From contig JAYVFS010000245.1 of NCBI GenBank assembly GCA_043772905.1, positions 1-64,000 on the forward strand: a stretch of DNA of 64,000 nucleotides, in the 5' to 3' direction. Positions 53,701 through 62,831 of the stretch are shown here, piece by piece (within the stretch, counting starts at the first letter, position 1; every line of letters begins with the position of its first letter). The notes under the pieces were generated by a model that ran no database searches, was not told where the DNA came from, and was given only the letters and a program-made list of their open reading frames with translations. The position numbers and the translations under genes were made by a program. Source of the DNA: JAAFJT01 sp043772905. GTDB taxonomy: Bacteria > Bacteroidota > Bacteroidia > Chitinophagales > Saprospiraceae.

Positions 53701-54595
53701 GAAAATCGTTGAATGTAGTGGAAGTATATTGTGTAGGTGTTACAGATGCTTGGTTTGGCAACCTTGCACCATTACCTGAGCTAATTTTTATAAAGTAAAA
53801 AGCCTTGTCGTCATAAATATTTTTAGGTTTACTGAATGTTTTACTGAGGGGGTCATATTTTCCTTTGTCGGCACCGACGGCATAAAAAAGAATGTAATCG
53901 CTGCCATCAAAACGCCCATCGTCTTCGCCTGAAATGAGGATATTGTTTTCAGTCAAATCATCGGGTCGCTCTATCCTATTGGGTTCGGGTAACATACCAC
54001 CGCCGTTGCCATAGATTTTAATGGTGCGCGGGTCAATTTGGTCTAAGTTGCTGATTTTCAATTCATTTTTCAAAAAAGCATAGTCCAAACGATACACGCC
54101 TGTTTCTTTTAGAGCAAATTTGTAGATATCGCCGTCCTTCAAAACGGATTCTTTTGTGGTACGCAGTTCTGTTTGAAGCCCTACCGTTTCGGGTAAAGTC
54201 GTTATTATTAAGGTGAAACGAACGAGTTTTTCAATTTGACCATCCTTCATGCGCAATGGAACAAGGGTGATATTGCCAAAATATTTCTCGCGGCTTTGAG
54301 AAACCAACGCCGAAGGTTGTATATTTGAAGATAAAAGCTTTAATTTGGAATCCGTAATACTAAGTGGGGCAAATTCAGCATCTGCCAATTCAACGGCGAT
54401 ACGTCCGTCGAAGTCCATTGGAAAACGATATGAGAAAACGGGCAGATTCGCCGCATTGCTTTGAGTGTAAACTGCACCTTTAAATGTCACCTCTTTTTCA
54501 GACCATTCGAGCGTTTGGAACGTTGAAAAAGTCGTTTGCCCGAAAGCAAAAGTTAAAAGCAAGGTAGAAAAAAGCGAAGTAATTGTAAATTTCAT
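50771..54595 (-). CDS. porU: Type IX secretion sortase PorU (C25 peptidase)
   Basis: This 1274-residue protein has a signal peptide, a long N-terminal beta region, a gingipain-type C25 domain (about 540-920) with catalytic His in LGHGGPKGL (about 777) and Cys in TATCSFSGYDNP (about 809), and a C-terminal sorting-type domain (YPNPFSDLTRFRF ... NKLPSGVYIYRV). PorU removes the sorting domain of cargo and attaches it to A-LPS. Its neighbour porV is on the same strand downstream. Five 10-mers occur: sense TEG twice (LSDTEGGDLNG, QNTEGVLRD), and antisense PLS twice and PSV once, most in the N- and C-terminal parts outside the catalytic core. Confidence 0.95.
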   Translation of the reverse strand: MKFTITSLFSTLLLTFAFGQTTFSTFQTLEWSEKEVTFKGAVYTQSNAANLPVFSYRFPMDFDGRIAVELADAEFAPLSITDSKLKLLSSNIQPSALVSQSREKYFGNITLVPLRMKDGQIEKLVRFTLIITTLPETVGLQTELRTTKESVLKDGDIYKFALKETGVYRLDYAFLKNELKISNLDQIDPRTIKIYGNGGGMLPEPNRIERPDDLTENNILISGEDDGRFDGSDYILFYAVGADKGKYDPLSKTFSKPKNIYDDKAFYFIKISSGNGARLPNQASVTPTQYTSTTFNDFQRVEDDKTNLLAQHPLNCGQGGGKLWVGDFFSEGVKEKSYTDKFSFPNIVATEPVLVRGQFVAGNDFGSTFTLTVAGEAIPVYVGGSSPGDCEGNYGNLSSVEQSLRLPSSTTSLDVKVNYSAGTGSRGWLDYIEIACKRQMTFAGTQMAFRDVNTLTYKSSSFNMANANANLLVWDITKPQKIQNQQVTLSGNQLSFGQNTEGVLRDFVVFDKTATLLKPTAVVGKIANQNLHAFDNVDQIIIYHKDFEAAAKKLAAHRRSYSKFNVEIAEIGQVYNEFSSGALDPTAIRDFARMLNKRTPRFKYLLLLGDGSFDYKRIYPLGNLQASDFIPPFESVESFSIVDAFPSDDYYALLSDTEGGDLNGDLDIGVGRIPCKTLAEANNVVSKIMTYESPTSLGDWRNRSVFMADNGDGNAHLGSAEYVNSSVYSNYRNLNLDKLYIDAYKLDVSAGGTRVPQLNDAVYQNQFKGMLTLCYLGHGGPKGLAQERILMREDLESWRNKDRLPLIITATCSFSGYDNPKEVSAGEAAILNPNGGAIALFSTVRAVYAFQNEILTKAVFDTLFGKKDFEALRLGDAFLLAKNSSRTGVNGNKFALIGDPAVRLAMPRYGIATTKINGKSLSAAAKDTVKALQQVSIEGSITDDNGAVMTDFNGTIYPTVFDKAQVLRTLGQSSSNDVSYPQDFIVQRNVIFKGAATVKNGAWSFTFTIPKDIDYAFGNGKISYYARDSVRDATGNFEGFTVGGTTPSVSSNDAPPKVEVFINNDTWKSGSTTNANPVVYVKLSDDKGFNVSGTSIGHDLTATLNDSRNPFILNSFYEAVKDNPTKGIVKYPLSNLASGKYTIRVKAWDIANNAGEGSTDFIVAESGSDGIKKLLSYPNPFSDLTRFRFEHNINAQTLRAKFTIFNAIGQLVKTIEQDVATDGSMADGITWNGTDDTGNKLPSGVYIYRVTVSTNDSKGVITVSGVEKVVFINK

Positions 54596-54907
54596 ATTTT
54601 GCCGAGTATTAAGTTGAAAGTGTTACGAAAACGTTAAGGGAATTTCGATATTGTTAGAAAATAACAACTTTAACATTCTCACGTTATAATATTTATGTGC
54701 TTCGAAATCCATTTCTAAAAGATATACGAAGAAAAACGGGAAAACTATTTCCCACCTACTTAAAACACAAAGTAACACAAAGGTTTTATAGCGATTGATG
54801 AATTCTGACCAACTTTTTATAGATTTGGTGTTTAAATTCATTTTCAAATCGAAAACACTTTGTTTGAATTTAAAATTTATTGATAAGTAAGCAAAAACAC
54901 TTTACAA
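54596..54907. other. Divergent region, porU / porP
   Basis: This 312-bp AT-rich spacer must hold promoters for both T9SS genes. CTTTGTGTTACTTTGTG on the - strand resembles a -7 box but is one base short of TAnnTTTG. No 10-mer and no ORF of note. Confidence 0.45.
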
Positions 54908-55933
54908 ATGCCGCATCGTTTACATTTCCTTCTGATTTTTTGCTGCCTGATACTGAGGGGTTCCGTTGCTTACGGGCAAGACCCTGTTTTCAGTCAATGG
55001 TATGCTTCGCCGTTGCAAACAAATCCGGCTTTTGCAGGCACCAACCAAGCGCCTTTTATTGCCTTGAATTACAGAATGCAATATCCAAGTTTCAATAATG
55101 GTGCGGCGTATTCTACCTTTGCAGCCAGCTACGACCAAGCGTTGAACCGTTCAAACAGCAGCATTGGTATTTCAGTTATGACCGATGATGCGGGGCAAGG
55201 CATTTTGAAAAAAACGTATGCCAGTGCCATATATTCTTACAAAGTCAATATCAATGAGGATATGGCGGTCAAAATCGGTGTCGAAGGTGGCATGATTTCA
55301 AGTAATTTAGATTGGAATAAACTCATTTTCCTTGACCAAATTGATCCTATTTCAGGTTGGGTAAACCCTGATGGCACAACTCGCCCTTCGCAAGAGGTTC
55401 GTCCAGAACAGACCAATCGGACTATTTTTGATATTTCAACAGGTTTATTGTTATACGCTTCTGGCTTCCATGTGGGTTTATCGGCTAAACACATGGCAAC
55501 GCCTGATGAGAGTTTTTTGAAAAGTACGAACTCCAATTTACGCATCGGCTTGCCTGTGCGGTGGTCATTGCATGGTGGTTATGAAATCATTTTGCAAAAA
55601 GGCAATCGCTCTCGTCCAACCAGTTTCTTAACGCCTTCATTGTTGGTTGTTAAACAAGGTGATTTTGCACAATTTGTCGGCGGGCTATATGCTGGTTTGG
55701 GACCTGTTTTTACGGGTGTTTGGTATCGTCATGCTTTGAGCAATCCCGAATCAGCCATTATGACGATTGGTTTCAGACAAGACTATTTTAAAGTGGGGTA
55801 TAGCTACGACTTCCCTGTGGGTGGTTTAGCAAATAGAACAGGCGGAACTCATGAGGTTTCATTAACACTCAACCTTGATCCTAATAAAAATAAGAAAAAG
55901 GATTTGACTGATTGTTTTAAAATGTTTAGATAA
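54908..55933 (+). CDS. PorP/SprF-family T9SS outer-membrane protein
   Basis: This 341-residue barrel has the family start QDPVFSQWYASPLQTNPAFAGT after the signal peptide, later segments GISVMTDDAGQGILKKTYASAIYSYKVNI and GLSAKHM, and a basic C-terminus. PorP/SprF proteins form a ring with PorE or help secrete SprB-like adhesins. The 10-mer lies within the signal peptide, encoding LRG at the end of the hydrophobic core (LILRGSVAYG), a placement that would tolerate the word. The gene is divergent from porU, supporting a T9SS locus. Confidence 0.88.
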   Translation: MPHRLHFLLIFCCLILRGSVAYGQDPVFSQWYASPLQTNPAFAGTNQAPFIALNYRMQYPSFNNGAAYSTFAASYDQALNRSNSSIGISVMTDDAGQGILKKTYASAIYSYKVNINEDMAVKIGVEGGMISSNLDWNKLIFLDQIDPISGWVNPDGTTRPSQEVRPEQTNRTIFDISTGLLLYASGFHVGLSAKHMATPDESFLKSTNSNLRIGLPVRWSLHGGYEIILQKGNRSRPTSFLTPSLLVVKQGDFAQFVGGLYAGLGPVFTGVWYRHALSNPESAIMTIGFRQDYFKVGYSYDFPVGGLANRTGGTHEVSLTLNLDPNKNKKKDLTDCFKMFR

Positions 55934-56042
55934 TTCAGCAATGAACATTCAAACACCTTTAAAGAGGCTATATTTTTCGCTACAAAACATTCTAATTTTT
56001 CGCTCAGGATGTTCGGGGAACATTTAAAGTTCCACGAACATG

Positions 56043-56090
56043 AAAAGCACATAAATTATTGACAACCAATAATTTATGTGCTTTTTTTTT
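56043..56090. terminator. Bidirectional terminator
   Basis: The 18-bp perfect stem AAAAGCACATAAATTATT (56043-56060) pairs with 56068-56085, followed by a T run to 56090, between the convergent porP and kinase genes. Confidence 0.9.
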
Positions 56091-56097
56091 ATAAATC

Positions 56098-59000
56098 CTA
56101 TTGTTCTGTTAAAGGAATTCTAACCACGACGCGCGTACCACCGCCTTCCGTCTCACTTCGAGCCACGACATTGAAAGACGCTTCCTTACCCGTTTGTTGC
56201 TGAATGATAGCCAACCGGTCACGCGTGATTTGCATACCTTTCGACACATGACTCTTTTCAGTTTGAGTGCTTTTGTTTTCAATAGATTTTGTCAAACCTA
56301 TGCCATTGTCTTCAACTATACCAATGAGCCATTCGTTTTCCTTTTCAAACCGCACTAAAATCTGCCCACGTCCGTCTGTTTTTTTATGAATGCCATGAAT
56401 AATCGCGTTTTCAACAAACGGTTGCAGTATCATCGTCGGAATTTGAGTATCCCACGGGTCGAGGTCGTCTGATATTTCAACATCAAAATCGAAGCTAAAA
56501 CGCAGGGCTTCCATCTCCATATACCCCCTCAGTATTTCCTCTTCTTTTTCAAGTGAAATCCTGTTCTCACGAGAAAAATCGAGAATTTTACGCATTAATA
56601 TCGAAAAATCTGTCAAGTACAAACTGGCTTGTAAGGGCACATTCTTAAGAATAAAAGAATTGATGGAGTTCAAGGTATTAAAAATAAAATGCGGGTCCAT
56701 TTGGCTACGCAGCGCACTCATCTCTGTTTCTGCTATTTTTTGTTCAAAAGCAGCTTTTTCTTTTACTTTTTTGATGCGTTGAGTTACATAACGCCATGCA
56801 ATCAAGGCGATTAAGAGCACACAGAATAAGTAAAACCAAACTGTGCGATACCAGGGCGGCAGTATCGTTATCACCAGTTTTTTCTCTTCTGGATTCCAAA
56901 TACCATCCGAATTAGCGGCATATAATCGAAAAACATAAGTCCCTTCACTCAAATTGAACAAAAAAATGTCAGGTTTATCATTTAAAGCTGTGATCCAATG
57001 CGGGTTGATGTCGCTTTCAAATCCAAAAGAATAGCGAATGGAATCACGCGGCGAATCACTGTAATCAATCGAAACAAATTCAATTTGGATGCTATTACTG
57101 TCATAAGGAAAGGTCAATTGCTTTAATTCTGTTACGGAATGACCTGTTTTTAAATCTGCATTATTGACCTTTATACCCGTTATTTCAGGCCTGGCAAGCG
57201 TTTGATAATCCTCAATTTCAGTAGGTTTAAAAACATTTATCCCAATGCTACCACCCATCCAAAAATTGCCAAATTGATCTTCGAGTGCATTTTGTCCATA
57301 ATTTTTCCCTTGTAAACCATCAACCAATGTAAAAGATTTTGTTTGATGTGTTAGGAGGTTGTAGCGTAAAATGCCATCCTCTGAACTCACCCAAAGATTA
57401 CTGTTTTTATCTTTTAAAATATTGTTTATTGTTACACCAGAAAAAATTGTATCCGCAACAGAAAAAATCTTATCATTTTGTCGAGTGATGTGCATTAATC
57501 CTTTATTACTAGTAAAGTAATAATCATCGTTATTACATTCTATACCCGAAAATATTTCTGCACTTAAAGGAATGGTGGTTAAAACTTTGGCTTGCTGATG
57601 TTCAAATTGACAAACGACAAGATTTTTGCCAGTTTGGTTCAAAAAGACTTCGTTACGATTGTTTTCAAGAATGTAATCAAACGTTTGGTCACGGTATTCA
57701 TCAGGTAATAGATTGCTTTTTTTTATGTTAAAATGTTGTTTGTTCTTAAAAACCTCATAAATACCATGAGAGGTAGCAAGAAGAAACCGCCCATTATTCA
57801 GTTGAAGGCAATATTTTATATTAAAGCCCGTTGGCTTTTTTTCAGTAAAATCAACACTTTTGAAGCGGTCTGTTTTTTTGTCAAACTGAATCAGTTCACC
57901 TTTTGTTGAAAAGCCCCATAAGTGACTTGTTCTGTCTTTGTATAGCTTAATTACGTTGTTTTTAAATATTAATTCATCATAACGTCTAATGATTTGATGT
58001 TTTTGATTAAAAACGACAATGTTACCTCCCCTACCCGCAACCCATATATTATGGTCTTCATCTTCAACAATACTCCATGTATCAAACTTGTTTAATAAAG
58101 ACGATAAGTGTAATTGTGGAAATTTATTTTTTCTTAAATTTGTGTAAGCAATACCTAAATTCCAACTCGATAAAAACAAATTACCCTTCCTATCAAGGTG
58201 TACATTATTGAAAGAAGCGTAAGGCAATCCCCCCTCAATATTTTCTTTTTGGGGTGTCAATTGTTGTAAAATTTTCTCTTCCTTTAAATCAAAATTATAG
58301 ATACCATTATTCTCTTTGGCACTTATCCATAAACTGTTCTCAAAACGGGCTATATCGGTAAGTACCCCCACTTTTTTATTCCCTATTGTATCAAAAAGTT
58401 GATATTTATCCTGCTTTTTGTCCCATTTAACGAGTCCTTGTTTTGTGGCTAACCAATAATCAGGTGAACTACTGTCTGAAAAAATCTTATTGACATTGAG
58501 TGGGATATTCTTTTGTGATGATGGTATATATATGCTTGGTAAATAATTTTTGGAGGCTATTAAGTTATAGTTTTTGTCATAAACATAGTCCATGATACCC
58601 GTAGGCAAACCACCCCACATACAAGTCAAAACATTCGTCACCCGTCCTTGTTTATTGACGACTGCTTTGGCTCTAACAACCACGATTTCGTGCATCAATC
58701 GAGTTGTATCCTTTCCATTGGTATGCCAACGATACAACATGCCTTTATCTTCATTGCCAATACGAATCCACAGATACCCCTCATTATCTAAATAAAAAAG
58801 ATAGTACAAATTCTTAACCAGTTGCCCTTTGTTGTCTTTGATTTGAAAACGGTCAAAATGATCCTGTTTGCGACGATATACATGTATGGCTTCAATAGTA
58901 CAAAACCAAATATCCCCGTTTTTGTCTTCAAAAAATTCAGATTGAATATTCGGATTGAGCAAAGCATGTGGATTATGGGCATCGTGTATGTAAGTCCGTA

Positions 59001-59265
59001 CACGCTGCCCATCATACCGATTTAAGCCTTGCATGGAACTCGCCCAAAGGAAACCACGCGAATCTGTGTACATAAAAGCATTCAAATTGCCTAATAATCC
59101 GTCTTGTGGAGTCAAAGTTTTGAAATAGTATTCTTTAACCTGTGCATGGGCAGGTTCAAACAAGAAGAGCATACACCAAAGTAGTCCAATACTGAGGGGT
59201 ATTTTGCGCAAAAGCCGAACGCTTAAAGCACCGTAGATTGTAAGATTTGGTATAGTGAAAGTCAT
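56098..59265 (-). CDS. Propeller-type sensor histidine kinase (LytS-like)
   Basis: This 1055-residue protein has a signal-like N-terminus, about 14 two-component-propeller repeats (RFDNSLWISAKENNGIYNF-type blades; about 45-700), a Y_Y_Y beta domain (about 740-800), one membrane span (WFYLFCVLLIALIAWR), a coiled coil, then a LytS-type kinase: DPHFIFNTLNSINSF with the phospho-His at about 857, and ATP-binding PFVENAIIHGI and VEDNGIGL. The propeller senses periplasmic glycans or stress in such proteins. No response regulator gene is adjacent. It holds one sense (LRG in the kinase dimer helix) and one antisense copy (IPLSIGLL in the signal segment); near-miss copies are at 58231 and 58777. Confidence 0.88.
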   Translation of the reverse strand: MTFTIPNLTIYGALSVRLLRKIPLSIGLLWCMLFLFEPAHAQVKEYYFKTLTPQDGLLGNLNAFMYTDSRGFLWASSMQGLNRYDGQRVRTYIHDAHNPHALLNPNIQSEFFEDKNGDIWFCTIEAIHVYRRKQDHFDRFQIKDNKGQLVKNLYYLFYLDNEGYLWIRIGNEDKGMLYRWHTNGKDTTRLMHEIVVVRAKAVVNKQGRVTNVLTCMWGGLPTGIMDYVYDKNYNLIASKNYLPSIYIPSSQKNIPLNVNKIFSDSSSPDYWLATKQGLVKWDKKQDKYQLFDTIGNKKVGVLTDIARFENSLWISAKENNGIYNFDLKEEKILQQLTPQKENIEGGLPYASFNNVHLDRKGNLFLSSWNLGIAYTNLRKNKFPQLHLSSLLNKFDTWSIVEDEDHNIWVAGRGGNIVVFNQKHQIIRRYDELIFKNNVIKLYKDRTSHLWGFSTKGELIQFDKKTDRFKSVDFTEKKPTGFNIKYCLQLNNGRFLLATSHGIYEVFKNKQHFNIKKSNLLPDEYRDQTFDYILENNRNEVFLNQTGKNLVVCQFEHQQAKVLTTIPLSAEIFSGIECNNDDYYFTSNKGLMHITRQNDKIFSVADTIFSGVTINNILKDKNSNLWVSSEDGILRYNLLTHQTKSFTLVDGLQGKNYGQNALEDQFGNFWMGGSIGINVFKPTEIEDYQTLARPEITGIKVNNADLKTGHSVTELKQLTFPYDSNSIQIEFVSIDYSDSPRDSIRYSFGFESDINPHWITALNDKPDIFLFNLSEGTYVFRLYAANSDGIWNPEEKKLVITILPPWYRTVWFYLFCVLLIALIAWRYVTQRIKKVKEKAAFEQKIAETEMSALRSQMDPHFIFNTLNSINSFILKNVPLQASLYLTDFSILMRKILDFSRENRISLEKEEEILRGYMEMEALRFSFDFDVEISDDLDPWDTQIPTMILQPFVENAIIHGIHKKTDGRGQILVRFEKENEWLIGIVEDNGIGLTKSIENKSTQTEKSHVSKGMQITRDRLAIIQQQTGKEASFNVVARSETEGGGTRVVVRIPLTEQ

Positions 59266-59295
59266 TCGATTTAACTGTCTAAAAACGCAATGTTA

Positions 59296-59334
59296 CAAAA
59301 AAAAACTGATACACAAGCTTGTTGCATATCAGTT
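59296..59334 (-). terminator. Terminator of the 59516 gene
   Basis: The stem AAACTGATA/TATCAGTTT (59302-59334), read leftward, is followed by a run of nine T. It lies between the small gene at 59516 and the kinase start. Confidence 0.75.
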
Positions 59335-59515
59335 TATACAAAATCGAATGTTCACTAAATCTAAGTATGATTTAGAGAGTCGCTAAACGACAACTCTTTT
59401 TCACTCACCTATTATTAACGAAGGAAAAAAAGTTGAATCGCAATTTGTTGTTGCTTTTAATGTGATGAAAGTTATAATTTGTTATTTAGAACCGTATTTT
59501 TTTATATCGAATAAT

Positions 59516-59851
59516 TCAATTTTCAGGTGGACAAGTATCTGGACAAGAAAAATCAGGGCTGAAATAAGGCGCTTCTGAAACCGCATCCCTTGTCATTAAA
59601 GTAGCTTCAGTTGGCAAAGCCGTAGACATGGTAACAGGATGACCTTTGCGGTCAGAAGGTTCAGCTATGATACATAACTTGCCATTATCACTACCTAAAT
59701 GAAAACGAATGCCTTGACAACCTGGCATATTAAGGATTTTTCGGAGCGATCCTTCTGTAAAAAAAACACTTTTTAGTTGTTCCTCAAGCTGATTAGATTG
59801 AAAATTAGCGATTGATTTTTTGACACTGTCAGGAAGTAATTGATTGTCCAT
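59516..59851 (-). CDS. Small hypothetical protein
   Basis: This 111-residue acidic protein has no signal peptide. The first half is helical (SVKKSIANFQSNQLEEQLKSVF), then a beta part (GIRFHLGSDNGKLCIIAEPSD) and a tail with a Cys pair (FSCPDTCPPEN) that could bind metal. I do not recognise the family. Codon use is like the neighbours. It is monocistronic and leftward, ending at a clear terminator. Confidence 0.6.
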   Translation of the reverse strand: MDNQLLPDSVKKSIANFQSNQLEEQLKSVFFTEGSLRKILNMPGCQGIRFHLGSDNGKLCIIAEPSDRKGHPVTMSTALPTEATLMTRDAVSEAPYFSPDFSCPDTCPPEN

Positions 59852-60412
59852 ATTTGATTTTCGATTTTTTGATTTAATAAAAAAAATATTTTGGGGTATA
59901 ACGACGTCTGCTAACGTAATTTTATGTTTTCATTGATTTTTTAGGGTCATACGTTAAAACTCAAACTTTGAATTAGTAGGAATTAGCAAACATTGATTTG
60001 GTTTTTAAGGCTTTTTAGTTAAAGTAATTAAATTGTTCAATAGGGCTTGTTACATTGATCAGTCTGTATTTTTCACCGAGACAAAGGTAAGTTAAATGAA
60101 TTTATCAAAATTGCAGAACGATTGAACACCTTATTTCAACCCATGAAAAGGGGGTTTCAACCCATGAAAAGGTTTTTGAGACATTATTTGTGTCAAACAA
60201 TTTCACTGTTGAATCAAATAAAAAACAATTGTTTTTTATTTGATATATCATTTATTCAGCCATTAAATCACATAAAGAATCATCAATAAATAAAGTCGTA
60301 AGTAATTGATTATCAATAACTTAAAATACAAACATTCAGCATTCACCCATTATCATTTCAGAAATAGAACTTTGTCGTTCTTTTTTCTGTTAATAAGCAG
60401 TTAATTTTGCAC
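59852..60412. other. Long intergenic region upstream of mutS2
   Basis: These 561 bp hold no plausible ORF. A short tandem duplication lies at 60134-60172 and a 10-mer at its right end. A TAATTTTG box at 60402-60409 matches the -7 consensus, but the nearest TTG upstream is too far away; if real, the 10-mer would sit at the transcription start of mutS2. Confidence 0.45.
60134..60172. repeat. Tandem 18-bp duplication
   Basis: TTTCAACCCATGAAAAGG occurs at 60134-60151 and again at 60155-60172, separated by three G; the repeat period is 21 bp. A possible twin operator, or a slippage duplication. Confidence 0.8.
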
Positions 60413-60422
60413 CCCCTCAGTA
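60413..60422 (-). repeat. 10-mer copy in the mutS2 leader
   Basis: It ends 30 bases before the mutS2 start codon, directly after a TAATTTTG box. Confidence 0.9.
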
Positions 60423-60452
60423 TTATTTCATATTTTATATTCCTTTTTTAGA

Positions 60453-62831
60453 ATGAATCTGTTACCGAAAGATATTTACGAAAAATTAGAATTCGACAAA
60501 GTGTTGGCTTTGCTTGTGCGCGAGTGTTCAGGTGAAATGGGACAAGAATATTGTCAAAATTTGATGCCAGAAACCGACCTGAAAAGCATAGAAACAAAGC
60601 TCAAACAAGTAAAAGAACTCAAAATAGCCCTTGAAAAAAATGATAAATTTCCTTTCGGTGCTTATTATTCTCTTGATGATGATTTGAAGTTTTTAGCCAT
60701 TGAAGGTTATGTTTTGTCTATCGAAAGCCTGCAACGCATCAATGCTATTTTGTTGATTTTCAGAGACTTACACCGTTTCTTTACCCCTTTGCGGCGTGAA
60801 ATCTATCCCAATCTTTATGATATCATTCGGCATACGAATTACGACAACGATTTGTCAAAAGAAATTACCCGCGTCATTGACGACGAAGGCAATATTCGCT
60901 CCGATGCCTCACCCGAATTGGTCAGAATTAGGAAAGCCAGACAGTCAAAAATGCGAGAAATGGACGCAGTTTATCGCCGTTTGATAAGCGAATTTCGGCA
61001 AAATGGCTGGCTGACAGACAACAACGAGACGCTGCGGAATGGTCGGCGTGTCCTTTCTGTACCTGTCGAACATAAGCGCAAAATCAGAGGTATCATTCAC
61101 GACGAATCAACGACAGGTCGTACAGCTTTCATCGAACCCGAAGCGGCTATTGAAATCAACAACGATATTTTTGATTTAGACCAAGATGAAAAACAAGAAA
61201 TCTATCGCATACTGAGGGATTTGTCGGCACGCCTCCGCCCCTACTGTCCACAATTGACTGATTATCAAGACATTGTACTTGCTTATGATATTGTTTTAGC
61301 AAAGGCACGTTTGGCTTTCAAGATGAAAGCCTTTATGCCTCAATTGGTCAATGCCGCACATTTTGGTATTCAAAAAGGACGGCATCCTCTTCTATACCTT
61401 AAAAATAAGGCAGCTGGCAAGGAAACTGTACCGTTCAATTTGGAGCTATTTAAAGGCAACCGCATATTGTTAGTCAGTGGGCCCAATGCAGGCGGCAAGT
61501 CGGTTTTGATGAAATCTATTGGCTTGTTACAACTGATGTTGCAATCGGGTTTGCTCGTTCCTGTACATGAAATGAGCGAAATGGGCATTTTTGAACACAT
61601 CTTTGCCCATATTGGCGATGCACAAAGCCTCGAAGATGACCTTTCGACGTACAGTTCGCACCTCCAAAACATGAAGGCTTTTTTGAAACAAGCCAATGAA
61701 CACACGCTCATTTTGATTGACGAATTTGGTTCCGGCACTGACCCTAAAATTGGCGGTGCGATTGCGGAGGCAATACTGAGGGGTGTCAACGACAAAAAAG
61801 TGATGGGCGTTATCACGACACACTACGGCAATTTGAAGATGTTTGCTTACCGAACTGAAGGCATCGTCAACGGCTGCATGAATTTTGATAAAGACAATTT
61901 GAAGCCGACTTATAAAATGACGATTGGGCGACCAGGGTCTTCTTATGCGTTTGAAATTGCGTCGAGTGTCGGTTTAGATTCTGAAGTTTTGAAATATGCT
62001 AAAAAACGGATTGGAGAAAACGAGCATTCAGTTGATGAACTTTTGGTGGATTTGCAGAACGAAAAGCAGGAATATGACGATAAATTGAAGGAAATTTCTG
62101 AAAAACAAACACTTTTAGAAAAACTCATCAAGCAATACGACGACCAAATTAAAGACATAGAGTTCCGCCGTAAAAAAATGAAACTTGATGCCAAAGAGTT
62201 TGAATTGCAAAAAACAGCTCATTCAAATCAGGATTTGCAACGTTTAATGAAGGAATTGAAGCAAACCAAAAATTTGGAACAAACCCAAAAATTGGTTCAT
62301 TCTGTCCGTGAAGAACAACAAAAATTGGCAAACGAAGTCACACTTTTAAATGAAGATGTCTATCATTCGACCCCATCCCTACACAAGCCGATTGAAGTCG
62401 GTGCAATGGTCAAAATGCGGTCGGGAACTGCTTCTGGTCGTGTCGAAAGTATAGACAAAAAAGAAGCGATAGTCGTTATGGGGGCTATGCGTATGACTGT
62501 GAAAATCAAAGACTTAGTACCCGTTGGTGAGCCTTTGGTTGTGAATACATCGTCATCATCGAAACATGATTCTATCTCGCGTTCTGCCAATTTCGATGCA
62601 AAAACAGATTTGCGTGGCTTGTCCATGATTGAAGCCGATCGCATTTTGGAAGCGTTTATGGACAATGCAGTTGTGTCAAGTGCCAATACTGTGAGCATTG
62701 TGCATGGCAAAGGCAATGGCGTTTTGAGAAAATTAGTACGTCAAAAATTAAAGGAATACAAGGAAGTCAAGAAGGCATTTCATCCTGAAAATGCAGAAGG
62801 GGGCGATGGCGTGACGATTGTGGAATTGTAA
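60453..62831 (+). CDS. mutS2: MutS2 ATPase/endonuclease
   Basis: The 792-residue protein has the MutS core and clamp (about 1-320), the ATPase with GPNAGGKS (about 343-350), DDLSTYSSHLQNM, LIDEFGSGTDPKIGGAIAEAIL and TTHYGNLKMFA, a long coiled coil (about 520-630), a KOW-like segment, and a C-terminal Smr nuclease domain (DLRGLSMIEADRILEAFMD, VSIVHGKGNGVL). It lacks the MutS mismatch-reading domain. MutS2 suppresses recombination or rescues collided ribosomes, depending on species. A sense 10-mer (AILRGV) lies just after Walker B, plus a near-miss TACTGAGGGA at 61210, also LRD-coding. Confidence 0.95.
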   Translation: MNLLPKDIYEKLEFDKVLALLVRECSGEMGQEYCQNLMPETDLKSIETKLKQVKELKIALEKNDKFPFGAYYSLDDDLKFLAIEGYVLSIESLQRINAILLIFRDLHRFFTPLRREIYPNLYDIIRHTNYDNDLSKEITRVIDDEGNIRSDASPELVRIRKARQSKMREMDAVYRRLISEFRQNGWLTDNNETLRNGRRVLSVPVEHKRKIRGIIHDESTTGRTAFIEPEAAIEINNDIFDLDQDEKQEIYRILRDLSARLRPYCPQLTDYQDIVLAYDIVLAKARLAFKMKAFMPQLVNAAHFGIQKGRHPLLYLKNKAAGKETVPFNLELFKGNRILLVSGPNAGGKSVLMKSIGLLQLMLQSGLLVPVHEMSEMGIFEHIFAHIGDAQSLEDDLSTYSSHLQNMKAFLKQANEHTLILIDEFGSGTDPKIGGAIAEAILRGVNDKKVMGVITTHYGNLKMFAYRTEGIVNGCMNFDKDNLKPTYKMTIGRPGSSYAFEIASSVGLDSEVLKYAKKRIGENEHSVDELLVDLQNEKQEYDDKLKEISEKQTLLEKLIKQYDDQIKDIEFRRKKMKLDAKEFELQKTAHSNQDLQRLMKELKQTKNLEQTQKLVHSVREEQQKLANEVTLLNEDVYHSTPSLHKPIEVGAMVKMRSGTASGRVESIDKKEAIVVMGAMRMTVKIKDLVPVGEPLVVNTSSSSKHDSISRSANFDAKTDLRGLSMIEADRILEAFMDNAVVSSANTVSIVHGKGNGVLRKLVRQKLKEYKEVKKAFHPENAEGGDGVTIVEL

